Counted from the first letter of the stretch, positions 1 through 12,490 are shown. The stretch: DNA of 64,000 nt from Patella vulgata (GCF_932274485.2 NC_065887.2:45217201-45281200), one strand, 5' to 3'. The notes: generated by a model not told the origin, from the sequence alone. Program-made: numbers and translations.

Positions 1-431
1 TTATTAGCTATATATAATAATAATAACCATTTCTATACATAAAGAACAACTTTTATCGTAACTCCATTTGAAATTTACAGTGAATATGGAATTTTCTGAT
101 GACTATGCATAACATGTACAATAGATCGCCCCCATTTCAAAGCCAATCAACGCTGGGAATCTTATTACCATTGACGGTTCCATGTACTACGGGTGTAGTA
201 AATGAGGTTAAACTTTGGCACGAAAATTGCACGGGATAATACGTTGAGTTCCTGGTACCGTTTGGTGAGTGATTAAACTGCCAATGCAATTGTAAAATAC
301 TTTTATTTATAAAGAAGATAAACGATGTTAGACATTATAACCTAATCATAACCTAATCGTATCAAAAACATTTATCCATCCATCAGTTAAATGTTGTTTA
401 AACGCCAATCAACAAATAATACGAGGCTACT
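1..431. other. AT-rich intergenic DNA, no feature seen
   Basis: No exon-like reading frame, RNA gene or recognised repeat is visible here. The stretch is AT-rich and ends at the left target duplication of the SINE that follows. Confidence 0.5.
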
Positions 432-720
432 TGATTACAAAAACGGGGGGATGGGTGGCCGAATGGTTAGCATGTGCGCGCTGTACCATAAGGCCTGTCA
501 TGAGTCAACTGGCGTGGTTTCGAATCCCCGGTTGTACGTGACAAGGAGTAGGGTCGCCTGTCCAACCTCATGGGTTTTCTCCGGGTCCTCCGGTTTCCTC
601 CCACCACTAAAGACCCCTACGCGCAAGCGAATTATTCAAATAAAATTAAACCGAAATGACCTAGTTTGTGTCGAGTGGACGTTAAACCCCATTTCTCTCT
701 CTCTCTCTGATTACAAAAAC
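432..720 (+). mobile_element. tRNA-derived SINE (family 1) with 13-bp target duplication
   Basis: The body is about 445-707, flanked by the perfect direct repeat TGATTACAAAAAC at 432-444 and 708-720, which is the target-site duplication made by LINE-dependent insertion. The head reads like a tRNA gene: an A-box-like TGGCCGAATGG near 455 and a B-box-like GGTTTCGAATCCCC near 517, the internal RNA polymerase III promoter. A tRNA-unrelated body follows, and it ends in a (CT)n tail. Three further copies occur in the window (26962-27239, 51722-51974, about 55139-55369). The intact duplication suggests a fairly young insertion. It is not a functional tRNA because no acceptor or anticodon fold is kept. 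Confidence 0.9.
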
Positions 721-2589
721 ACCGGTGAGCAATAATTATTGGGTAAATAGTAATTATAAACAACTGATGAGTAAAACTTAATTATTTTATTCTACCATTA
801 GTTCGTTCACGAGGTATTACGCACACGTTGCACCTAGAGTGATGTCTTTGATCTGGACGGCGTAAAAAAAGATAATTACCTAATCAACATTCTTAATCCC
901 ACTAACACTTACTGCTAACACCGACGTGTAAAAAATTTATGAACCATGCCTGTATAACTTTTATAGTCGGATTGATTAATTAATGACAGATATTAACAAC
1001 ACTACACTTTATGTGGAAAATCGAAGTGCTCGCAGTAAAAACCACATAGCTGGACCCGTATATTATTTACATATTAAAAGTGTTCGTCCAATAAGTTCCA
1101 TATTGTAAAAAATTAATAAAGAGTTCAAGACTTCAAAGTTTAAAGGTTGTAGGCAATCTAAATTGGATCTTAAATTAAAATGAATTATAAAACAAATTAT
1201 TCCGTAGTCAATTGTTTTATTTAATAAGGGGGATTAAGGAATCCTTCAGGTGTTAAAGAATACACACGCCGGCTGTTTATAGGTAATTAAGGAATAAACA
1301 TTCTGAATATGCCTTCGGTCACTGTGATGTCACTGGCGTCTGAGGGGATTAAGAGTGTTTTCGATAATTGGCAAAGTCGTTTTTACTGGAGGTCTATTTT
1401 TACGACTTTGAGTGACGATAGCTGAATTAATTTCAACCAGATTGGCGAGAACTTGCCGTAAAGTGGATATAGTAACCACTGGCTACACGCATTAAAAAGT
1501 TTATTCGTCCATCTTATGTGCACTTTAAAACTGTGCATAGTTCTATGGTGAAATCTATACGCTTTCCAAATCTAGCCATAGAAATGACTCATGTAACCAT
1601 AGCAACGATATGTAAACAACACAGCTAGATAGCCTAAACACTAATGTAAATTAACATCCCCTTTTCAAAGTGTCTTACGAACAATGCTGACATCTTCAAA
1701 ATTTGATTCCATATCTTCTACACCCACAGTTTCTAAATGTAATGATAATCGATGTTTAACATGTAATGATAATATCGAAGGGTCGTCTATCACTGTCACA
1801 AATCATCAAATATTTACAGTCAAACAAAATATGAATTGTAAATTGTAAACGTCGGATGTGACATCTTTCTATTGTTATTATTTTTGTTTATATAGTTACG
1901 CTATCATATTAAAGCCTGAAGAGGTTCCAATGGAACTGAAAGCACTAGTTTGAAATATGTAGTTTGTTTTCTTTTCAAACATCTTATTTATATATATATA
2001 TAATATATATATATAAAACATACTTAACTTTCTAATTCATTATTTAGACAAAACGAAAAGGATTACTAGCAAAACATATAAACATAACACATAGCTAAGA
2101 GTAAGACAGGTGTTCTCACTTACTACAGTTTTGATAAAACATCACAGCAAACAAATGAACTATAAAACAATACAACAATCTAAATAAGACACCAAACTTA
2201 TTTACAAAACCCTATCAACTATAAAAAGTTATAGTATTACTAAGATGAAACTACTTTTCCTTCATTTATTTATTTTATTATATTATAGAAGATGTTTAAA
2301 TGTAAAAGATCAAGTCAAGTCAAATAAATAAGCAAATTACCTTGTGTTAAGTTATTTTGTTAAAAGGTGCCGTGGAAAATATTATAAACTGCACAAGATG
2401 GAGACCAGATAAAAAATAAATGACAAGAGATGTTGTGAAGGGTAACTGAGCAACTTCACTTGAATTGTACTCACTAAACCCCAAATGAAGTAGAACAGAC
2501 TGAGTGTCTAATAAAACAAGACTACAAAAAGCCAGAACCACATGAGTGTCTAATAAAACAAGACTATATAATATTCATAACATTTATAC
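721..2589. other. AT-rich intergenic DNA, no gene seen
   Basis: No coding exon, RNA gene or recognised repeat can be supported apart from a short alternating AT tract near 1985-2016. Short frames on the minus strand around 2347-2541 show no domain and no splice signals. Confidence 0.45.
1985..2016. repeat. alternating (AT)n palindromic tract
   Basis: About 30 bases of alternating A and T are interrupted once and form a self-complementary tract. It is a simple repeat able to form a cruciform; no function is implied. Confidence 0.8.
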
Positions 2590-3110
2590 TGGATACCAGA
2601 GGTAGGGTGGCCCATGCAACCAAATTTAAAGTAGCTAAATCTCTTCGACATTGAAAATACAAATTATTTGTCAATTTAAATCAACATTGATGTTGTGATC
2701 TTATCGGGAAAAGGTGGGCTTCTAATATCTAATATTTAAGACAAAATAAACATTTTACCATTGGAACACGAATTGTGTGCCATAATCCGTTTCAGAGCCA
2801 TTTGTAATAAGGGACTCGAAGAACGAGGCTAGACATATTCCACAAGTCATGTCAAACCGTGACCCATATTATTATCTGGAGAGCATGCACAATAAATACT
2901 ATCGGTGTAGACTGGAATAACCAGACACTAGAGATTGCCATTTGATTGAGACTTCTGGCATATTTGAAATTTGAAATTAGAGTAAAAACCTAAACGATTG
3001 AATGTAAATCAGTTTATATACATTTATATTACATTATTATATGCGTTGCGACCTGTTTGTGTCAATTTTTAGGTCCCAAATTATTAGCGATTAAGCTCCT
3101 TTAACTTTCC
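2590..3110 (+). repeat. dispersed repeat F, copy 1
   Basis: This block shares long stretches with 19150-20270 and more weakly with 13390-13720. Shared landmarks are the CTTCGACATTGAAAA motif near 2643, GACTGGAATAACCAGACAC near 2910 and a terminal TAGGTCCCAAAT near 3070. No coding potential is visible. It is a non-coding dispersed repeat of unknown class. This copy lacks the two insertions that split copy 3, so it shows the uninterrupted state. Confidence 0.75.
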
Positions 3111-3146
3111 ATTTAAAAAAATCGACTAAGGAAGACCTCAAAAGAA

Positions 3147-3458
3147 TTGATTCGTGAGAAGGCTAATAATAATAAAGTTTTGGCAAATAAAAAAAATGGC
3201 TGTCAGTCCCAACCTCGTGGGGAAGAAGTAATTTTGTATGATGTCGAAAATCAAATATACGATTCAGAATGCCATAATTTTGTCATACAACTAAAAAACC
3301 TCAACGTTTCCGATAGGAACGTCAACGCGGTTATAACCGCATGTTTGGCTATCGCAGGACTCAAATCTAATTACACTCAAACAAGAACTACAGTTCAAAG
3401 AATATCATGTGAGCGCGTTGGTGTATCTTTAAAGCATGTTTCGGAAACCCTAAAGTGA
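3147..3458 (+). pseudogene. fragment of a small conserved-looking protein, family not recognised
   Basis: A 103-residue frame opens at a TTG, so no convincing start is present. The central part, about residues 45-95 (NFVIQLKNLNVSDRNV..., then ITACLAIAGL and TRTTVQRISCERV), has the look of a helical module found in uncharacterised invertebrate proteins linked to repeats: a residue block, a spacer, then a T-R-T-T-V-x-R segment. It lies outside the obvious repeats and has no recognised splice partners. It could be an orphan exon or a decayed repeat-encoded protein. No function can be assigned. Confidence 0.35.
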
Positions 3459-4284
3459 ACAATTCATTGTTTAATAACTGTTTTCTTTAAACCAATCAGT
3501 TAATTTTCGGATAGCAATTTATTTTATAAAATATGCCTACTACTGTAGATATGCTTTGATGATATCGTGTTTGAAAAGTTGCCTTTGACATACTCTAAGT
3601 AAAAGTAAACTTTTGAGAATATGTTTATTGGAAATTAGTTCTAAATTACAGGTCTGTGTTTGGTAAATAATGACTATGTATTATTTATTATCAATCGATT
3701 TGTGAAATATCGTGTAACAGATCGTGTTTTTGGGTAAGATTTGAGTTATGCTTTGCTTGATAAACTGAATACACCTGTGCTGATTACCATTTTAACCTAT
3801 TTATCTTTGGGAAAACCTGTATTTCTGTCGTATAATAGCTGACATGATAATATTGACTGTTTTATAAAAATATGTTGGCCGCTAGTACACAAAAGCAGTG
3901 TATTTTAACGGACATTCGAATGGATATATCTTAGGAAATATAGCACACAGGTACAGTTTCTTGACAGTTTATAATAAAGAATCATCTAGAATTGCTGTTT
4001 ATATAGATATACTGCCATAACTGTAAATAGTTTTCGAGATTTATAAAGCTAGTTACAAGTAGAAATCTATTAAATAGCAAGTGCGTATAAAAATGAACAC
4101 AGATAAGGGAATATTTAATAAATTAAGTGGCCTTCTCTTATTATTAGCACATACCATTTCATTGTTTCATTGTAAATATTACAGCAGAATAAACAATACA
4201 TGGCCAATAAATGAATCAGGATCACAAGTTTTTCGGTTTTGTCACAGAATGCTGAATAGCGATAGGGTTCAAAGCATATTTGAA
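3459..4284. other. AT-rich intergenic DNA, nothing recognised
   Basis: No exon, RNA gene or repeat recognised. The frame that begins at 4081 runs into the repeat A fragment that follows and is not a credible gene. Confidence 0.45.
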
Positions 4285-4450
4285 AGAATTCTGTTACCAG
4301 TGGTTGCTATGCAAGATACACCAACATTTTGCAAGAGATGGAAAGAGAACAAGCCAAAAAAAATGCGATTGTACAATCAGACGTCATAATCCAGGAAGTT
4401 ACGGTCCGATATGCACGAATATCGAAAGAAATCATGGGCACTGTTCCACA
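4285..4450 (+). repeat. repeat A, left-end fragment
   Basis: It matches the left end seen at 7565, 9983, 35681 and 37311: a divergent gcggctgcc-type leader, a degenerate ATACACCAACATTTT terminal motif, GAGATGG-AGAGAACAAGC, then the unit starting at the GGCCATAAT block. It stops after the first unit, so it is a truncated or recombined copy. Confidence 0.75.
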
Positions 4451-5341
4451 AAATCTTATAAGGTAAAATCACTGAAATAGAATTTAATAGAAATCAAAAT
4501 GAAATTTTAATTTTTATGCGTTTCGCGAAGATCGATTGTAACTTAAAATGCAATTTTAATAGATTTTAGTTAAAATTGCTTGCATCTGCGCAGTGCACAT
4601 TCCCGGTGCGGGCACTGAGGACATTGTAAGCAAATACGCTTCGAAAATGAAAACTGTTGAACTAACGGTTACACTATCAATGGGGAGAGTTTCATACGTT
4701 GTGGCAATGTTTGCACATGGGTCAGACATCCGTAGAGAGGTGAAATAAATGAGTTTATTGCGTATTATTCATTTCGAAAGGTTTTGGTGGGTTGGCCTTG
4801 AACTTAGCATTTGATAGGTGACCTTGGCATTTCCTTTATTATTTCAATGGACATAATGTCAATCGATAAAATAAATCGCTTGAATTTCGTAGTTTTATGG
4901 TATTTTTGATAACAGAAACTGTTGAGAATTGTCACAAACATATATTTTTGACTTACTTAAATGACCAATCTAGGCTGTAAATTGTTGTCGAATTTTAAAA
5001 GTATTTAATAACTTTAAAACTAATCCACCAAATAGCCAATGTTCCGATGCCTAGATAGAAATGTCATCCCCATTTACTGTTTCAAAAATACTTTGAAATT
5101 ACCAAAGTGCCACACTCCTTATTGGATAATGCCTATCTATCTTACTCAGTTAAAATGATTTTGGCTTCTAAAATCATTCTGATGTATGTTGTGTTACTAA
5201 CGTAAGCCTTCATTAATAAATAATAATAAATTTATGATATTAAAATTTAATTTCGAATAGACCTATAACATTTTTCAATAAACACATTTGAGATTATTGA
5301 TTTAACTTTTTACAAATCACCATATACTGATTTATCTTTTT

Positions 5342-5404
5342 ACATGGGCCAAACGTTACCATGGGCTAAACGTTACCATGGGCCAAACGTTAGCATGGGC
5401 CAAA
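5342..5404 (+). repeat. ~20-bp minisatellite, about 3.5 copies
   Basis: ATGGGCCAAACGTTACC-type units are repeated in tandem with single substitutions (GGGCTAAACG in one copy). Short local slippage or duplication. Confidence 0.85.
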
Positions 5405-5434
5405 CAAATTCTAATGATTTTCTGATAATTACTT

Positions 5435-6625
5435 AATAAGCTGTTACTCTTAATCAGATTTTAGTGTACATGTATTATAAATGTTTCATTACCAACAAAA
5501 GTAAAAATATGCGACAACTCATGTTGACTGCCCGTACGATTTAGCTGCTGTGGCCGTATGTTTCATTGCCTGGCAAGCCTGGCAAACTATCTTTTAAATC
5601 GGATAACAACTGTGACCTCTAGAGACTCCACATGCTAAAAAAAGTGATTTTTCTGACAATCAGGGGCCATAATCCAGGATGTTACCATCAGATATACGTG
5701 AATATCGACAGGAACCTATATCTTTAGGTTATAAACATACATTTCAAGTTTCATCAACTTCTAGAAGGTCCACAACCATGGTAAAACGCGATTTTTCGTA
5801 CAATCAGGGGCCATAATCCAGGGAGTTACAATCCGATATGCCCAAATACCGAAAGGAACCAAACATTAATTTCAAGTTTCATCAAAATCGAAAGAAAATT
5901 GTGACTTCCAGAGTGTTCACAAGCTCAAAATGTGATTTTTCATGCAAGCAGGGGCCATAATTCATGAAGTTAAGGTCTGATGCATGCCAATTGCGAAAGG
6001 AACCAAGATCTTTGGGAGATAAGCCTATATTTCAAGTTGTGTCAAAATTTGGATAAAAAAAATTGTGACCTGTACGGTGTCCAAATTTAATTTCAAAGGA
6101 AAAGATGCCTTAACAAAACAATCATATTCGTTACATCTATTATCAAATTTAGTGGATGGTCATTTGGGGTATAAACATATTTTTTAAACTTTCATCAAAA
6201 TCAGATATAAATTGTGACCTCTAGAAGGTTCACAACCTTGGCATTACATACTCTTACACTATTTGTGTACAAGGGGCGGCCATTTTGTCAGGCAGTTTCG
6301 GTCCAATTTTCACGAAATTCAAAACTCAAACATCACTAGAGTGTAACGGTGATATATTTAAACAATATTTACAATTGGATAGAAATTGTGATCTCTGAAG
6401 GGTGCACAAGCTAAAATCACGATTTTTTCGTACAATCAGGGGCCATAATCCAGGAATTTACAGTCCAATAGGGCGAATATCAAAAGGAACCAAGATCTGT
6501 GGGATATAAACATATAATTTAAGTTTCAACAAAATCAGATCACAATAATTGTGACTGGGTCCACAACCTTGATATTACATACTATAACACTATTTGCGTA
6601 CATGGTGCCTCTACTGCACAGGGCA
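5435..6625 (+). repeat. repeat A block, several internal units
   Basis: Tandem but diverged units carry the landmarks GGGGCCATAATCCAGG, GTCCACAA, ATCGGATA-AA-TTGTGACCTC and GGCGGCCATTTTGTC. The leader at 5435-5580 matches the reverse complement of 52140-52280 rather than the usual left end, so this copy has an alternative terminus. No coding potential. Confidence 0.75.
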
Positions 6626-6849
6626 TTTTGCCTTGTAAGACAATGATTAGTTTATTACAGAAATTTAAAAGTATTATTTGAATTTACTAAAGTATTACGA
6701 ATTCAATAATCTAAATGAATTTTTAATAAGAAAGAATTCGATACAATCATCTTTAGGAATGGTTGTGAAATCTACAAAAATACAAACAGTTGTCAAAGAC
6801 TAGGCAATAGTCATCCTACAGATATCCACAGTAATAGAAACTAATTCAG

Positions 6850-7556
6850 GTTTTCAGCAAAGGGGGCATAACTCTGGAACAAACAGTGAATCGATAGGGT
6901 TCATCCTCTTATGACCACAATCATTCACAACAAATTTGAAAAGAATCAGTCAAACACTGAGGCCCCTATCTTGTTTTGGGATCTGGGGGCATAGCTCTGG
7001 TACAAAAGGTGCCAGAACGTTGAATATCAATAAGTCCAAAAATTGTTCGATTCCTTTCAGTATTTACAAAGATATGACAAATTGAAAATACAAAATCACC
7101 ATTTTATTTGCCTTGACCAAATTGATGGGCCCGTTTTAAATCCTATTGAATCCAAGTCAGGAGTTTATTTAGCGTTGGTTGATTTTTTTTTCTAAATCAA
7201 ATTTCAAATAATCAATCTGAGTACATATTAGCATGTATTAGGCTGTGAGAATGTGAATCAGGCTGGGGAGTGCTGAAAAATAATAGGGTCTTCCTCTCAT
7301 GACCAAAATCCTTCATACCAATTTCGAAGAAATATTGGTAAGATGTAGTTCAAAGGGGAGGTAACTCCAGAACCAAATGTTGTGGAGCACTGAAAACCAA
7401 TATGATTCACCCTCTCATGACCCCAATGCATCATACCAAATTTGAAAAAGTTCCATTAAAAAATGTAGCCTGTATCGTGTTCACAGATCAAACGACGGAT
7501 CAACCACTATGGGTGATGAAATAATATGCCACACTAAAATGTGGGCATATCAAAAA
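6850..7556 (+). repeat. dispersed repeat H, copy 1
   Basis: It contains GGGGGCATA-CTCTGG motifs, a segment ATTTGCCTTGACCAAATTG and an end block with CGACGGATCAACCA leading to AAAATGTGGGCATAT. Much of it recurs at 9500-9985. The right terminus resembles the right end of repeat A, so the two may be parts of one family. Confidence 0.65.
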
Positions 7557-7564
7557 TGAACCAG

Positions 7565-9403
7565 CGGCTGCCAGGCAGAATACACCCACATTTTCCAAGA
7601 GAAGGATAAAGAACAAGCTAAAAACAAATGCGATTTTTTGTACAATCAGGGGCAATAATGCAGAAAGTTATGGCCTGATATGTGCAAATATCAAAAGGGA
7701 CAGATCTTTGGGATAAAAAGTATGTTTTAAGTTTTATCAAATCGGATAAAAATTGTGACCTCTAGAGGGTCCACAACCTTTGTATTACCCACTTCTACAC
7801 AATTTGCGTACAAAGAGCGGCCATTTTGTCAGGCAGTTTCATTTCGATTTTTCCGAAATTCGAATTCAACCTTCATTATGGTGGAATGGTGATGTATTTA
7901 AAAAGTTTTTAAAATCGGAAAAAAATTGTGACCTCTTGAGAATCTGGAAGCTAAAAATGTGATTTTGGGTATCCGCGATTATCAAAAGGAACCAAGATCT
8001 TAGTGTGTAATGGTGATATATTCACACGTTTTTTTTTTAAATGGGATAAAAATTGCGACCTCTACAGGTACCACAAGCTAAAAACGTGATTTTTTGTTCA
8101 ATCAAGGGCCATAATTCAGGAAGTTACGATCCGATATGCTCGGATATCGAAAGGAACCAATATCTTTGGGTTATAAACATGTATTTCAAGTTTCATCGAA
8201 ATCGGATTTTTTGTTCAATCAAGGGCCATAATTCAGGAAGTTACGATCCAATATGCTCGGATATCGAAAGGAACCAATATCTTTGGGTTATAAACATGTA
8301 TTTCAATTTTCATCGAAATCGGATCAAAATTTTGACCTCTACGAGGGTCCACAACCTTGATTTACCAGATGTTTACACTATTTGCGTATGTGGGGCGTCC
8401 ATTTTGTCCTGCAGTTTTGACCCGATTTTCACAAAATTCGAACTCAACAAACATTACGGTGTAACGGTGATATATTCAAACATTTTATTAAACTGGATAA
8501 TAATTGTGACCTCTAGAGGGACCACAAGCTAAAAACGCAATTTTTCGTACAATCAGGAGTCATAATTCAGGAAGTTACGATCCGATATGCGCGAATATTG
8601 ACAGGATCTGAGATCTTTGGGTTATAAACATGCATTTCAAGTTTCATCAAAATCGGATAAAAATTGTGGTCTCTAGAGTGTCCACAGCTTTGATATACCA
8701 GATGTTTACACTATTTGCGTACGAGGGGCGGCCATTTTTTCTGGCAGTTTTGGTCTGATTTTCATGAACTTCGAACTCAACCATTTTTAGGGTGTAACGG
8801 TGATATATTCGAACGGTTTTTTTTAAACCGGATAATAATTGTAATCTCTAGAGGGACCACAAGCTAAAAATGCGATTTTTCATACAATCAGGGGCCATAA
8901 TTCAGACAGTTATGATTCGATATGTATGAAAATTAACAGGAACCAAGATATTTGGGTTATAAACATGCATTTCAAGTTTCAGCAAAATCAGATGAAAATT
9001 GTGACCTCTAGAGGGTCCACAATCCTGATACACAATATTGTGACACTATTTGCGAATGAGGGGCGGCAATTTTGTCTGTCAGTTTCGGTTCGATTTTTAC
9101 GAAATTCGAACTCAACCATCTGTAGGGTATAATGGTGATATATTCAAACGTTTTTTTAAATCGGATAAAAGTTGTGAGCTCTATGGGGGTCCACAAGCTA
9201 TAAACTGGATTTTTCGTACAATCAGGGGCGATAATCCATGAAGTTACAGTCCGATACATGCCAATATTTACAGGAACCGAGATCGTAGGGTGATAAACCT
9301 ATATTTCAAGTTTCATTGAAATCGGATAAACATTGTGACCCGTAGAGTGTTCACAAACAATTGTGGACGGACGGACACATGAAAATGTGGGCATATAATA
9401 AAC
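7565..9403 (+). mobile_element. repeat A, full-length copy with inverted ends (non-autonomous DNA-transposon-like)
   Basis: The left end reads GGCTGCCAGGCAGAATACAC and continues into CCACATTTT; the right end reads AAAATGTGGGCATAT. These are near-perfect inverted repeats of about 15 bp, which points to a non-autonomous DNA element, although no target duplication was established. Inside are about six diverged units built from the same modules: GGGGCCATAATTCAGGAAG, a GATATGC-CGAATAT block, ATCTTTGGGTTATAAACATG, TCATC-AAATCGGAT, GTGACCTCTAGAGGGTCCAC, and GGGGCGGCCATTTTGTC followed by a GTAACGGTGATATATTC block. No transposase is encoded. A long frame at 8053-8532 is an artefact of the tandem units. 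Confidence 0.75.
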
Positions 9404-9499
9404 ACTGTAGCCTCTATCACATTAACATGGTGTTCGCAAAGGTCACTATCTATAGAATACCTTGTAAACTACAATATAGTGAAAGTTTATTCTCTAATA

Positions 9500-9985
9500 G
9501 GAAAATCAGTCCAAAAATTGTTTGATTCCTTTCAGTATTTACAAAGATACAATCTATCTATCTACGTAACAAAACGATCACCTTTCTATTTGCCTTGACC
9601 AAATTGATGGGCCCGTTTTAAATCCTATTGAATAAGGAGATTATTTAGCGTTGGTATTTTGATTTTGTTTTCTTAATCAAATTTTAAATAATCTGAGCAA
9701 ATATTAGCATGGATTAGTTTGAAGAAAATCTGATCAAAACTGTAGCCATTAATTTATTGGTAAGATGTAGTTCAAAGGGGGGCAGGGTAACTCCAGAACC
9801 AAAGGTTGCGGAGCAGTGAAAATCAATATGATTCACCCTCTCATGACCCCAAAGCATCATACCAAATTTGAAAAAGTTCCATTAAAAAATGTAGCTTGTA
9901 TTGTGTTCACAGACCAACCGACGGATCAACCAACATAGGTGACAACATAATATGTTACACTAAAATGTGGGAGTATCAAAAATAA
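9500..9985 (+). repeat. dispersed repeat H, copy 2 (shorter)
   Basis: It shares the ATTTGCCTTGACCAAATTG and GATGTAGTTCAAAGGGG landmarks with 6850-7556, and the same end block leading to AAAATGTGGG. The middle is deleted relative to copy 1. It abuts another repeat A left end in the same order as at 7556-7565. Confidence 0.65.
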
Positions 9986-10170
9986 CCAGCGGCTGCCAGG
10001 CAGGATACGCCCACATTTTCGAGAGATGGATAGAGAACAAGCTAAAAAGAAAGTGATTTTTCGTACACAATCTGGGGCCATAATTCAGGAAGATACGGTC
10101 TGATATGCGCGAATATCGAACGGAACAAAGATCTTTGGGTTATAAAGTTACATTTCAATCCGCGGTGAGT
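9986..10170 (+). repeat. repeat A, left-end fragment
   Basis: It carries the canonical left end GGCAGGATACGCCCACATTT and the first unit, then breaks off at about 10165 into unrelated sequence. Confidence 0.8.
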
Positions 10171-10640
10171 AGACCATTGAAACAAGTGCCAATAAAGATC
10201 TTTAGTTTTTCTCTCCCTTTCCATTTTCCCCCTTTTGCATGGCGATTTATGTTGACTTTTGGGTGTAGAATCGAAGAAGAGGGTTTGCATATACATTTTC
10301 TGCCAGGTATTGGTGAATATTCATCATTTTCATTCGGAAGTATACAAGACTTCAGAGGTTGGTTAGCTTTTTGTGTGACGTCAGCGCATGGCGGCCGTGA
10401 CAAAATGGAAACGGACGAAAGTAATGTAAATATTGGAAACAAGTGGCTATGATATCGTTTTGTGGGAGTATTTATGCAAATCAAAACGACTAGATTGAAG
10501 AAAAAACATATCTGGCTGAATCGACAGAGGTTTGATTGCCTGACATTACGAATTGTTGAAAAAAAAACGAGCCGAAGCGAGAGCAGGTAAAATCGAGTCT
10601 TCAACAGGCATTGCATTCCTGTTCTTTTTTTATTGTATAC
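10171..10640. other. unassigned sequence between repeats
   Basis: The segment is richer in GC than its surroundings and holds frames of 115 residues (plus) and 183 residues (minus). Neither shows a domain, a usable start context or paired splice sites. A short ATG in good context near 10390 (atggcggccgtgacaaaatgg) could be an old first exon, but nothing supports it. Probably repeat-derived. Confidence 0.35.
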
Positions 10641-10649
10641 TAGCATGAT

Positions 10650-11268
10650 ACACGGCTTCGCTCGGGGGTCATAACTCCGAAATCGGAAGAGGTAGATTAA
10701 CGCCACCTGGCCAATGTTACTCCCCGGTCCGAGCTACCCCTATACCCCAAATTTCAGACTCGGGGCAGACCTACTGTAGCCGCCAACCCCGAACAGACCG
10801 GCTTCGTTCCGGGGTCATAACTCCGAAACCGGAAGTGGTAGACTAACGCCACCTGGCCTATGTTACTCCCCGGTCCGAGCTACCCCTATACCCCAAATTT
10901 CAGACTCGGGGCAGACCTAGTGTAGCCGCACCCCGAACAGACCGGCTTCGCTCGGGGGTCATAACTCCGAAATCGGAAGTGGTAGACTAACGCCACCTGG
11001 CCTATGTTACTCCCCGGTCCGAGCTACCCCTAAAACCTAAATTTCAGACTCTGGGCAGGCCTAGTGTAGCCGTCAACCCCGAACAGACCGGCTTCGCTCG
11101 GGGGTCATAACTCCGAAACCGGAAGTGGTAGACTAACGCCACCTGGCCCATGTTACTCCCCGGTCCGAGGTACCCCCTGGCCTATGTTACTCCCCGGTCC
11201 GAGCTTCCCCTATACCCCAAATTTCAGACTCGGGGCAGACCTAGTGTAGCCGCCAACCCCGAACAGAC
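10650..11268 (+). repeat. ~146-bp tandem repeat, four units, inside a dispersed element
   Basis: Units start with GGCTTCG at 10653, 10800, 10944 and 11090 (spacing 147, 144, 146). Each carries GGTCATAACTCCGAAA, then AACGCCACCTGGCC, then TACTCCCCGGTCCGAG and a CAGACTCGGGGCAGACC block. The last unit has an extra internal duplication near 11140-11210. A GACA run and TATATATA follow (11265-11320), as is usual at the ends of mobile elements. It is markedly more GC-rich than its surroundings. Confidence 0.85.
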
Positions 11269-11299
11269 AGACAGACAGACAAACGACAGTCACAAATAT

Positions 11300-12490
11300 A
11301 TATATAGGAGATAGATAGATAGATTGTCTGGTTGGACATGGTGTATGCATATATATACGGATAGAAGGTCAGATTCCTGTGGATAATACTACAAACGTTA
11401 TATGAATCGGGGGTGGACTGGGAGTCGGTTGTTGCCAGAAGAGTCGGTGGGCCATCGCCCGCGATTGGAAAAATTAAATTAATATAATATATTTATTTCA
11501 AAATAAATATAATTCATCATGGCATCCACTGAAAAATATAATGGTCTAAAGCCAGGATAAAAATGATCTATGAGTGGGGTGGGGAATAGGTGAATTATCT
11601 AGTTTCGTTTTTCTCGTTATGTCACGTATTCTTCACTGCAATGTGGGTCAAAAGGGAAACCAGTTGATCCGTGGTCCCAAAGATACACAGTCTACCCCTG
11701 GTGTCATATAAAGATTGTTTGTAAATGAACAATAATGATCAATATATATTGTTTTTCGTTGGGTGTGGGTGGGGGGTCTCAGAAAGAAAGGGCCTAATTT
11801 GTACTTTAAATATTATGTTAAAAACAAATGTTAATTATGACGTCATTTTTATTTTTATATGAAATATCAAAATACAAATCGGAAAAATACAATTTGATAT
11901 TTAATCCAGAATTGATTGATAAGAACACGTGCCCAGAAAACTTGTAGTCACTTGGCCTAGACAGTAGTCCCGGTAAGCATACCTACAATAAAGAATATAA
12001 AATTATATCAATAGTACACAACAACAAAAATAACACACGGTAGCCAAGCGACAACATATATAAATTTTATAAAGATCGGATAATAAATGTATTCTGAAGA
12101 GTTTACATAAGAAAGTCGGGACGGTGGGACGGTCGAACGGGGGCCCGGGCGACGACTATATGCTACCAAATCTCGAAGGTATCTCGTCCTTTTTGACGTG
12201 GTGGGCGTCATATTTTAAAAGACAAATTCGCTAAGCTATTCATTTTCAAATATCAAAATTTCAAAATTTCATTGGTTGCTATGAGTGACACCTTCGTACC
12301 GGGGAGGGACACGGGCGACAAAGTTTTAACGCCTTGTCAGCACTAGCGACCAATCGGGTACATACAATTTTGTTTGTTGCAATTCCAAACATGACTAGAC
12401 ATTTGCGAAACGTGATCTTGGGCAAAAAAATATTTTCAACACGTTCAATCGCAGACATCAGTAAAAATAATAAAAAAAATAACCACCGTA
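11300..12490. other. intergenic DNA, no gene seen
   Basis: It contains GA/GT-rich stretches and short GATA repeats at the start. A 67-residue minus-strand frame near 12008-12211 shows no domain. Nothing further can be supported. Confidence 0.45.

Noticed and set aside
449-530. tRNA gene
   Set aside because: A and B boxes are present, but the acceptor stem and anticodon arm cannot be folded, and the sequence recurs with a SINE body and target duplications.
4081-4480. Two overlapping frames of 102 and 66 codons
   Set aside because: They run into the repeat A left end, and the rest has no recognisable domain.
8053-8532. 159-codon plus-strand frame
   Set aside because: It repeats the same 40-residue stretch because it crosses tandem repeat A units.
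10155-10706. 183-codon minus-strand frame and 115-codon plus-strand frame
   Set aside because: They overlap each other, cross repeat borders at 10165 and 10650, and show no domain or signal.
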